DNA of 9,775 nt, from NCBI GenBank assembly GCA_002408385.1, contig DHSB01000050.1, forward strand, positions 1 through 9,775. Direction: 5' to 3'. Within the stretch, counting starts at the first letter, position 1; each line of letters begins with the position of its first letter. This DNA is from Myxococcales bacterium UBA5297 (lineage in GTDB: Bacteria > Myxococcota > Myxococcia > Myxococcales > UBA5297). A program made the position numbers and the translations under genes. The notes beneath the pieces are model-generated. The model saw only the letters and a list, made by a program, of their open reading frames with translations. It did not search any database and had not been told where the DNA came from. Positions 1-5,580 of this stretch are shown in pieces.

Positions 1-301
1 CAGACTTTCCTGGCGCTACGGTCTCGCCGACCGCGACGATGCGCGGGTCCTCGGCGAGCTTGGCGCAGCGCTCCCAATCCTCCTCGGGAGCCTTGCCGGC
101 GTCGTGGGGATGGATGGCGACGGTCGCCGAAACCTCCTGCGGCCGCTCGCGCGCCAACCCGAGCGCCGCGCCAAACTCGCCAGGCGCCCGCCATAGCCCG
201 TTGACGACCAGGTGCACGACCCCGGCCTCGCGCGCCCGGGCGATGACCTCGTCGCGATCTTGGTAGTCGTCGAGGTGGCAGTGGGCGTCGACCAGCCTCA
301 T
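1..301 (-). CDS. tatD: TatD-family metal-dependent hydrolase (DNase), N-terminal part
   Basis: This is the first 100 residues of a TatD-type amidohydrolase-fold enzyme; the gene runs off the left edge. TatD proteins are cytoplasmic divalent-metal nucleases (3'-5' exonuclease or DNase activity in characterised members). Visible motifs are the N-terminal metal-binding DAHCHLD (H7 and H9), the AIHPHD block (H64, H66) and AVGE, where E93 is the expected bridging metal ligand. I translated the minus strand by hand. The ATG at 301-299 overlaps the stop of the upstream HEAT gene as ATGA, and a purine-rich AGGGTGGGG lies 4 bases upstream, so translation is probably coupled. The family normally continues GE-[IT]-G-L-D-Y after E93, but here the last six codons read VAPGKS, so bases 1-19 do not fit (see findings). 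Family assignment is firm. The exact substrate is not known, and other TatD paralogues such as YcfH or YjjV types cannot be excluded from the N-terminus alone. Confidence 0.88.
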   Translation of the reverse strand, partial: MRLVDAHCHLDDYQDRDEVIARAREAGVVHLVVNGLWRAPGEFGAALGLARERPQEVSATVAIHPHDAGKAPEEDWERCAKLAEDPRIVAVGETVAPGKS

Positions 302-1290
302 TCGACCCCACCCTGCCCGTCGCCCTTGGTCAGGTCGAGCTGGGCGATCGCCTCGCTGACCACCTCGCGCAGCTCCTCGTCGTCGGTGCCCCCGAGCGCC
401 CGCTCGAGCGCGGCGCGCGCCTCGGGGCCGCCGAGGTTCATCAACCCCTCGGCCGCGTCCATGCGCACCTCGACCTCCTCGGTCGTGTCGAACAGCGCCT
501 TCTCGATGAGCTCGCGGTGGGCCTGGTCGCCGAGCATCCCGAGCACGCGCAGGCAGGCGCCACGGAAGGGATCCTTCCGGTCGCCCAGCGCCTCGAGCAG
601 GGCGGGGAGCGCTTCGCCGACCCCGAGCTCGCCGACGATCTCCACCGCGAGGCCGCGGTCGGCCCCCTTGCGCCTCGCCACCCTCTCGACCAGCCAGCGG
701 CGCGCGTCGGCGTCCCCGAGCCGCGCGAGCACCCCGGCCGCGGCGATGCGCTCGTAGCCGGAGAGAAAGCGCTTCTGCAAGAGCCGGCGCGCCGGCTCGA
801 GCGCCCGCGGATCGGCCAGCCGTTGCAGCGCCGAGAGCGCCAGGTAGCGCACGTCCGAGTGCCCGAGCGCCTCGATGAGCACCTCGGCCGCGGCCGGGTC
901 GCCGAGCGCGACGAGCCCGCCGGCGGCCGCGAAGCGCACCTCGAAGATCGGGTCGGTCACCAAGCGGCGCAGCAGCCCGAGCGCCGGCGCGCCGATGCCG
1001 GCGAGCCCCTGCGCCAGGTCGAGCCGGGCATCGCCTTCGCGCTCGTCGAGGTGGGCCTGGAGGATGGGCAGCGCCTCCTCGCCCTGCGCCGTGGCGAGCG
1101 CCAGGTAGGCGGTGCCCCGGACCTGCGGGTTGGGGTGCGAGGTCAGCTCGGGCAAGCGGGCGACCAGCTCGTCCTTCCAGGCCGAGCCCTCGGCCATCTG
1201 CATGATGGCCTCGTGGCCCGCGGCCTGGCGGCGTCGTTTGCCGGAGGCGAGATCGTCGAGCGCGCTGTCGAGGGGCGAGGGGGCGGTCAC
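298..1290 (-). CDS. HEAT-repeat protein
   Basis: A 330-residue all-helical protein made of HEAT/PBS-lyase-type repeats. Successive units of about 30 residues can be read, each with a hydrophobic helix pair and VR or equivalent: QVRGTAYLALA (56-66), DARLDLAQGLAGIG (87-100), EVRFAAAGGLVALGD (117-131), DVRYLALSALQRLAD (146-160), then weaker units near 180-192, 212-224, 242-254 and 275-287. HEAT solenoids usually scaffold protein-protein contacts; no catalytic motif, signal peptide or membrane segment is visible. The open frame extends far upstream inside metG, but that part is an Arg/Ala/Gly-rich shadow. The chosen start is the GTG at 1290-1288, which overlaps the metG stop as GTGA and has GAGGA at 1299-1295. 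Its stop overlaps the tatD start. It therefore sits inside a coupled metG-HEAT-tatD transcription unit. Its partner is unknown; a role in tRNA charging or nuclease function would be guesswork. Confidence 0.88.
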   Translation of the reverse strand: MTAPSPLDSALDDLASGKRRRQAAGHEAIMQMAEGSAWKDELVARLPELTSHPNPQVRGTAYLALATAQGEEALPILQAHLDEREGDARLDLAQGLAGIGAPALGLLRRLVTDPIFEVRFAAAGGLVALGDPAAAEVLIEALGHSDVRYLALSALQRLADPRALEPARRLLQKRFLSGYERIAAAGVLARLGDADARRWLVERVARRKGADRGLAVEIVGELGVGEALPALLEALGDRKDPFRGACLRVLGMLGDQAHRELIEKALFDTTEEVEVRMDAAEGLMNLGGPEARAALERALGGTDDEELREVVSEAIAQLDLTKGDGQGGVE

Positions 1291-3329
1291 TTGATCCTCG
1301 TTCCCGGGGGCACCTCGCCCGGCACCTCCACGAGCGTCAGGCCGGTCGCCGGCTCGCCGGCGGCGAGCAGCATCCCGTTGGACTCGATGCCGCGGATGGT
1401 GCGCTTGGCGAGGTTGGCGACGACCACGACCCTCTTGCCCATGACCTGCTCGGGAGAGAGCGCCTCGGCGATCCCCGCGGCGATGGTGCGCGGCTGCGCC
1501 TCCCCGAGCTCCACACTTAGCTTGAGCAGCTTGTCCGACTTGGGCACGCGCTCGGCGGTGAGGATCTTGCCAACTCGCAGCTCGACCTTGGCGAAGTCCT
1601 CGTAGCTGGCGACGCCCGCGGGGGCCGGCTCGGGCTTGGGCTCGGGCTTCTTCGGCTCCTTCTTCTTGGCCGGCGGTTCGGCGGGCGTGCTGACGATGAG
1701 CCCGGAGACGACCTTCTCCTCGAGCCGCCCGATGATCGGCCGGGGCGTCCCGAGGGCGTGTCCGTCGGGCAGCAGCGGCGCTCGGGCCGTCTCGAGGTCC
1801 TTGAAGGTGAGGGGCTTCGCGGCCAGCTGCGCGCAGATCTCCTCGGAGACCTTGGGCACCACCGGCGCGAGCATCGCCGCGACCAGGTAGGCCACGTCGG
1901 CGATGGTCGAAAGGTCGCGCCGCGCCTGCTCGGGCGCCGAGGCGACCTTCTCCCAAGGCTTCGAGTCCTGGACGAACTTGTTGGCCCGCTCGCCGAGCTC
2001 GACCACCGCGCGCAGGGCGTTGCGGTACTCGAGCTTGGCAAAGGCCGCGCGCACCACCGGCACCGTCGCGAGCGCGTCGTCGATGAGCGCCTGGTCGCGC
2101 TCGCCGCTCAGCTTGCCGCCGAGCTTGGTCGCCAAGATCGAAAGCGCCCGGTTGCACAGGTTGCCGAGGTTGTTGACCAGCTCGGCGTTCACCTTGAGCC
2201 GGAACTCGCTCAGCGACAGGTCGAGATCCTCGGGCGAGGGCCCGAGGTTGGCGGCGTAGAAGTAGCGCAGGTACGACGGGTCGAGCAGCTCGAGGTACTG
2301 GCGGGCGTTGATGAAGGTGCCGCGCGCCTTGGACATCTTCTCGCCGTTGACGGTGAGCATCCCGTGGACCGCGATCTTGTCGGGCCGCTTGAGGCCGGCG
2401 CCCTTGAGCACCGCGGGCCAGAACAGGGCGTGGAAGTTGAGGATGTCCTTGCCGATGAAGTGGACGATGCGTGCCTCGGCCCTCTCGTCCCAGTACGCGA
2501 GCGCGGTCTGCGAGCCGCCCTTCGCCTTCAGATAGCGCTCGGTCGAGCTGATGTAGCCGATGGGCGCGTCGAGCCAGACGTAGAAGTACTTGTTCTGCTC
2601 ACCGGGGATCTCGAAGCCGAAGTAGGGCCCGTCGCGGCTGATGCACCAGTCGGCGAGCCCGGTGCCGAGCCAGCCGCCGAGCAGGTTCTTGCGAACCGCC
2701 GGGTCGAGCGTGCCCTCGCCGGCGGCCCACTCCTTGAGGAACTCGGTGAACTCGCCGAGCTTGAAGAAGTAGTGGTCCGAGTCGCGCCGCAGCGGCGCGC
2801 TGCCGCAGATGGCGCAGCGCGGGTCGACCAGCTCAGTCGGTGCGTAGGTGGCTCCGCACTTCTCGCAGACATCGCCGTACTGGTCGCCCGCGCCGCACTT
2901 CGGGCAGGTGCCGCGCACGAAGCGGTCCGGCAGGAAGCGCTTGTCCTTCTCGCAGTAGGTCAGCTCGAGGGGGCGCTTCTCGACGTAGCCGCCGGCCTTG
3001 AGCCGCTCGAAGATCATCACCGCGTATTCGCGGTTCTCCGGCGAGTTGGTCGAGTCGTAGTGGTCGAACGAGACCCCGAAGTCGGCGAAGTCCTTGCGGT
3101 GCTCCGCGCCGATGTCCTCGACGAGCCTCTCGGGCGAGATGCCCATCTGCTGCGCCTTGATCTCGATGGGCGTGCCGTGCGTGTCGTCGGCGCAGATGTA
3201 GATGACCTCCTCGCCGCACGAACGCAGGAAGCGCACGTAGATGTCGGTCTGGATGTACTCGACGAGGTGCCCGAGGTGGATGCTGCCGTTGGCGTAGGGC
3301 AGCGCGCTCGTCACGAGGGTCTTGGTCAC
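1287..3329 (-). CDS. metG: methionyl-tRNA synthetase (MetRS)
   Basis: A full-length 680-residue class I synthetase, close to E. coli MetG in size, which charges tRNA(Met) with methionine in the cytoplasm. The Rossmann domain begins at once with SALPYANGSIHLGH (HLGH signature 18-21). The connective/zinc domain has CPKC (142, 145) and CEKC (155, 158), which form the usual knuckle, plus YCEKD (C126, D129) and CAIC (172, 175) where two-knuckle MetRSs have a second site. The second signature reads KMSKA (331-335) rather than KMSKS. A helical anticodon-binding domain follows, then a Lys/Pro/Glu linker near 550-572 and a C-terminal OB-fold tRNA-binding domain (about 576-680) of the Trbp111/EMAP-II type, used for dimerisation and tRNA affinity. 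The start is GTG at 3329-3327 with GGAGGA at 3339-3334; the in-frame extension further upstream is Arg-rich and lacks family similarity. The stop overlaps the HEAT gene start. Confidence 0.97.
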   Translation of the reverse strand: MTKTLVTSALPYANGSIHLGHLVEYIQTDIYVRFLRSCGEEVIYICADDTHGTPIEIKAQQMGISPERLVEDIGAEHRKDFADFGVSFDHYDSTNSPENREYAVMIFERLKAGGYVEKRPLELTYCEKDKRFLPDRFVRGTCPKCGAGDQYGDVCEKCGATYAPTELVDPRCAICGSAPLRRDSDHYFFKLGEFTEFLKEWAAGEGTLDPAVRKNLLGGWLGTGLADWCISRDGPYFGFEIPGEQNKYFYVWLDAPIGYISSTERYLKAKGGSQTALAYWDERAEARIVHFIGKDILNFHALFWPAVLKGAGLKRPDKIAVHGMLTVNGEKMSKARGTFINARQYLELLDPSYLRYFYAANLGPSPEDLDLSLSEFRLKVNAELVNNLGNLCNRALSILATKLGGKLSGERDQALIDDALATVPVVRAAFAKLEYRNALRAVVELGERANKFVQDSKPWEKVASAPEQARRDLSTIADVAYLVAAMLAPVVPKVSEEICAQLAAKPLTFKDLETARAPLLPDGHALGTPRPIIGRLEEKVVSGLIVSTPAEPPAKKKEPKKPEPKPEPAPAGVASYEDFAKVELRVGKILTAERVPKSDKLLKLSVELGEAQPRTIAAGIAEALSPEQVMGKRVVVVANLAKRTIRGIESNGMLLAAGEPATGLTLVEVPGEVPPGTRIK

Positions 3330-3333
3330 CGTT

Positions 3334-3348
3334 TCCTCCGAATCCTCC
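3334..3348 (-). promoter_or_regulatory. tandem Shine-Dalgarno of metG
   Basis: On the minus strand two GGAGGA copies, 9 bases apart (3348-3343 and 3339-3334), precede the metG GTG. The proximal copy lies 4 bases from the start codon (5 if only GGAGG is counted), good spacing, and decides this start over the longer in-frame extension. The distal copy has no start codon at a fitting distance and may simply be a duplicated purine stretch or a standby site; the latter is inference. Confidence 0.7.
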
Positions 3349-3368
3349 GGGCCCCTGGGCGCTCGGAA

Positions 3369-3394
3369 GGCTGACTGTTTAGGAGAAGTCAGCC
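3369..3394. repeat. perfect 8-bp inverted repeat upstream of metG
   Basis: GGCTGACT (3369-3376) and AGTCAGCC (3387-3394) are perfect inverted complements separated by 10 bases (GTTTAGGAGA on the plus strand). The element is 39 bases upstream of the metG GTG and overlaps the -10 and spacer of the candidate promoter. It could be an operator for a dimeric regulator or a hairpin in the metG leader RNA. There is no T-tract on either side, so a classic terminator is unlikely. Matching no operator I recognise, it is listed for its symmetry and position only. Confidence 0.5.
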
Positions 3395-3404
3395 GCAGGG
3401 GCAA
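3376..3404 (-). promoter_or_regulatory. possible sigma70-type promoter of metG
   Basis: Reading the minus strand, TTGCCC (3404-3399) is followed after exactly 17 bases by TAAACA (3381-3376). These match the TTGACA and TATAAT consensus at 4 of 6 and 3 of 6 positions, so the match is weak and rests mostly on spacing and location, about 50 bases upstream of the metG start. Predicted transcription would begin near 3369. A perfect inverted repeat overlaps the -10 element. metG could instead be transcribed by read-through from the methyltransferase gene. Confidence 0.3.
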
Positions 3405-3515
3405 GCGTTCCGCACTCCGGGGCCGATCAGGCAGAACCGCCTGCAAGCGCGGCGAATTTGCGCCACGCGCGCGCCGCCACGGCCGTCGCATTCCGCTGCG
3501 CCCGGCCCCCGGGGC

Positions 3516-4307
3516 TCAGCGCTTGCGCAACAGCCAAGTTGCCGCGCGCACCTGCTCCTCGACGACCCGGCCCGCCTCCTCTTGGCTTCGGACGTAGCTG
3601 CGGACCAGCTCCGCGCTCTCCGGGCGCATCGCCGCCAGCTCCTCGGCCCGCTTGCGGATGAGCGCCTCGTTGCGCCGGTCGACCTCGCGCAGCTCGTCCC
3701 GCCGCGTCACCTCGACCTCGACCACGGCGAGCCCGGCGTCCGCGAGCACGGCCAGCATCTCCGACCTCGACAACACGCCCTCGACCCGAGGCTCGCCGTC
3801 CTCGACGAAGACCTCGTCGATCAGCAGGAGCCCGCCGCGGGCGAGCGGCCTGGACGCGCCTCGCAGCGTCGCGGCATAGGAACCGAAGACCGGGCCGGTC
3901 CCACCGAGAAGCACCGCGTCGAAGCCGGTCAACCGCTCGACCACCTCGCGCAGGTCGCCGGCCTCGAAGCGGCACAGAGCCTGGAGCCCTTCCCTCTCGG
4001 CGCGCGCCCGCGCCTCCTCGACGAAGGCAGGCATCCCGTCGATCCCCAACACCTCGGTGCCCAGCTCGCGGGCCAGGCGCAACGACACGGCGCCCTTGCC
4101 ACAGCCGAGGTCGAGGACCCGCGCGCCAGGACCGAGTCGCTGCGAACCGAGCATCCGCGCGATGACCTCGGGCGATGAACCAAGCTCGAAGAGGTCTTGG
4201 AGCAGGTACGGCAGATGCGGCAGCAGCGCCGCGGAGTGGGCGTCGAGCGACTCGAGGACCGTGTCGGGGACCGGGGTGGCCGCGCCGTGCTCGGGCTTCT
4301 GGTTCAT
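3516..4307 (-). CDS. class I SAM-dependent methyltransferase, substrate unknown
   Basis: A 263-residue soluble protein with a Rossmann-type methyltransferase core. Motif I is VLDLGCGKGAVSLRLA (64-79), with the glycine-rich loop that binds S-adenosylmethionine. The acidic residue after strand 2 is D90 in VLGIDG, and GDL (117-119) lies at the motif that usually contacts adenine. FDAVLLGGTGPVFG (129-142) is the strand-4 region, and PLARGGLLLIDEVF (154-167) is the post-core LxPGG-like turn. The C-terminal 60 residues are charged and helical (RRNEALIRKRAEELAAM and following) and match no substrate domain I know. The fold is clear but the substrate is not: small molecules of the UbiE/Methyltransf_11/25 sort are as likely as anything else. 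The start is ATG 4307 with AAAGG four bases upstream. It is co-directional with metG, 186 bp apart; whether they share a transcript is uncertain. Divergent from the zinc-finger membrane gene. Confidence 0.88.
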   Translation of the reverse strand: MNQKPEHGAATPVPDTVLESLDAHSAALLPHLPYLLQDLFELGSSPEVIARMLGSQRLGPGARVLDLGCGKGAVSLRLARELGTEVLGIDGMPAFVEEARARAEREGLQALCRFEAGDLREVVERLTGFDAVLLGGTGPVFGSYAATLRGASRPLARGGLLLIDEVFVEDGEPRVEGVLSRSEMLAVLADAGLAVVEVEVTRRDELREVDRRNEALIRKRAEELAAMRPESAELVRSYVRSQEEAGRVVEEQVRAATWLLRKR

Positions 4308-4330
4308 GTGACCTTTCGACCGGCTTCAAG

Positions 4331-4358
4331 GTGACGCAGTCTACCCGGGGAGTGTAAG
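4331..4358 (+). promoter_or_regulatory. weak candidate promoter of the zinc-finger membrane gene
   Basis: GTGACG (4331-4336), a 16-base spacer and TGTAAG (4353-4358) each match the sigma70 consensus hexamers at 4 of 6 positions. They lie in the 111-bp divergent gap and would give a leader of about 55 bases. In DNA this GC-rich such matches arise by chance, so this is only a placeholder for the promoter expected here. No better hexamer pair was seen for the opposite strand, which must also be served from this gap. Confidence 0.22.
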
Positions 4359-4418
4359 GCTTCCGGTCCGATTTTCTCGATGCGGTCGGCCACGCGTCCT
4401 CACCCTGGAGAAGCGAAC

Positions 4419-5339
4419 ATGCCCCCAGCGCTCGCCCAGCAGCACGCCGTCTGTGCCCTTCATCCCACGCAGGCAGCCACGGGCGTCTGCAGCCGTTGCG
4501 GCGGCTTCGTCTGCCAGTGGTGCCAAGGCCGGGGCGCTTATCCGACCTGCCCCGCGTGTCGCGAGCGCACCGGCGAGGGCCAGAGCTTTGCGCTCTCGCG
4601 CGATGCGTGGACGGTCGGCGAGCTGCTGTCGCGCTCCTGGGACGCCTTTGCCGCCAACTGGCTGATGCTCAGCCTCGGGATGCTCCTCGTGACGGTCGTC
4701 GGCTGGATCATCTCCTTCGGCTCGCAGCAACTGCTCGCCTCGGTCATGGGCAAGTCGCTCGTGGCAGGGGTCGTGGGAACGCTCGGCGTCTGGCTTCTCC
4801 AGGCGGTAGTGCAGCAGCCGCTCACTCTCGGGCTCGCCAGCATGGCGCACGCGGCGCTGATGGGCCGCGGGGCCGACTTCGGCGAGCTGCTGCTGCACTT
4901 CGGCAAGATCCCCAAGATACTCGCTCTCCTGCTGCTGACCGGCCTCCTCGCCATCGCGGCCATGCTTCCGCTCATCGCCCTCCTCTTGCTCGTCCGCGAC
5001 GCAGGCCCCGCGGTGATGGTCATGGTCACCTTCCTGGCGATGCTGCCGCTTGTCTGGTTGCTGCTGCCCCTCTACTTCGCGCAGTACGAAATCGCCTTCG
5101 ATGACGAGGTGAGCGCGACCGACGCGGTGAAGAACGCCTTTGCCGTCGGCAAGGGCAAGCGACTGGCCCTCTGCGGGGTGTCTCTGCTCGCCGGGCTCGT
5201 CGCGCTGGTGGGTCTGCTCGCCCTGTGCGTCGGCGTGATCGCCTCGGTGGCCTTCGCGCAGGTGATCGCCGTCGCCCTCTATCTCACCCTGCGAAACGGC
5301 ACGGGGCTGCCCGCGTTTCGCCGGCACCGGCAGGTCTAG
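4419..5339 (+). CDS. B-box-type zinc-finger integral membrane protein
   Basis: A 306-residue protein in two parts. The cytosolic-looking N-terminus carries eight metal ligands in pairs, C12-x2-H15, C24-x2-C27, C32-x2-C35 and C44-x2-C47, the spacing of a B-box-like or double zinc finger. After a short linker comes a hydrophobic domain with about five or six membrane helices (roughly 80-100, 113-145, 166-192, 197-222, 249-290). Between them lie amphipathic stretches such as LLSRSWDAFAANW (69-81) and FDDEVSATDAVKNAF (227-241), which recall the DUF975/GPDPase-membrane-like family (inference from pattern). That family has no settled function. No signal peptide is evident. An in-frame ATG at 4380 lacks a ribosome site; the ATG at 4419 has GGAG (4407-4410) 8 bases upstream and is preferred. 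It stands alone: divergent from the methyltransferase, convergent with the kinase. The stop TAG is immediately followed by a palindromic region. Confidence 0.85.
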   Translation: MPPALAQQHAVCALHPTQAATGVCSRCGGFVCQWCQGRGAYPTCPACRERTGEGQSFALSRDAWTVGELLSRSWDAFAANWLMLSLGMLLVTVVGWIISFGSQQLLASVMGKSLVAGVVGTLGVWLLQAVVQQPLTLGLASMAHAALMGRGADFGELLLHFGKIPKILALLLLTGLLAIAAMLPLIALLLLVRDAGPAVMVMVTFLAMLPLVWLLLPLYFAQYEIAFDDEVSATDAVKNAFAVGKGKRLALCGVSLLAGLVALVGLLALCVGVIASVAFAQVIAVALYLTLRNGTGLPAFRRHRQV

Positions 5340-5393
5340 CGGCCGAGCAGTCGACAAGCCGGGCACCGCCCGGAACCCCAAGCGATCGGCCGC
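5339..5393 (+). terminator. nested palindrome at the end of the membrane gene, possible terminator
   Basis: Outer arms GCGGCCGA (5339-5346) and TCGGCCGC (5386-5393) are perfect complements. Inside them CCGGGC (5359-5364) and GCCCGG (5368-5373) form a second perfect stem with a 3-base loop ACC. The structure starts on the last base of the stop codon. Position and stability fit transcription termination of the plus-strand gene, or of both convergent genes, but there is no U-run, so it would not be a textbook intrinsic terminator. mRNA 3'-end protection is an alternative. Confidence 0.4.
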
Positions 5394-5403
5394 AGATTGG
5401 TAG

Positions 5404-5423
5404 GGGCGCATGGCAATGCGCCC
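5404..5423. repeat. REP-like palindrome of the GTAGGGGCG type
   Basis: GGGCGCAT (5404-5411) and ATGCGCCC (5416-5423) form a perfect 8-bp stem with loop GGCA, preceded by GTAG. From memory, palindromes opening GTAGGGGCG and closing CGCCC occur as dispersed intergenic repeats in many environmental bacterial genomes. No search was possible, and only one copy is in this window. It sits in the middle of the convergent gap, a typical site for REP-type elements, and might also act on transcript 3' ends of both genes. Confidence 0.5.
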
Positions 5424-5525
5424 GTCGAGGAATCGGGCAAACCTGCAAGCGATCCCAGCGGGCGCCACAAAGGCCGGCCCTCCGGATCGCGCCGCGGCGC
5501 AACCGATCTCGAGGTTGGTAGTACG

Positions 5526-5559
5526 CGGCCTCGGCTTTCGCTTCGCGGCGGCGAGGCCG
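5526..5559 (-). terminator. 8-bp stem downstream of the histidine kinase, possible terminator
   Basis: CGGCCTCG (5526-5533) and CGAGGCCG (5552-5559) are perfect complements around an 18-base loop. On the minus strand the stem begins 21 bases after the kinase stop codon (5581-5583). It is not followed by a T-tract in that direction, so intrinsic termination is uncertain; the call rests on position and stem quality. In DNA this rich in G and C, one 8-bp stem in a short gap is only mildly surprising. Confidence 0.3.
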
Positions 5560-5580
5560 GTCAGCGGCAGTGAGCGGCGC

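Noticed and set aside
1291..2157. N-terminal extension of the HEAT frame into metG
   Set aside because: Arg/Ala/Gly-rich and out of frame with metG on the same strand; the GTG overlapping the metG stop has a ribosome site.
1758..3374. 538-codon open frame on the plus strand across metG
   Set aside because: Exactly antiparallel to a certain metG; the Leu/Val/Glu/Arg-rich translation mirrors its codons. Long antisense frames are expected with strong third-position GC bias.
3330..3491. In-frame extension of metG upstream of GTG 3329
   Set aside because: Arg/Pro-rich, before the conserved MetRS N-terminus; the GGAGGA site fits the GTG start.
4341..5468. 375-codon minus-strand frame opposite the membrane gene, rich in His/Glu/Gln
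   Set aside because: Its composition is the reverse complement of hydrophobic membrane-helix codons; the plus-strand gene has a ribosome site and family features.
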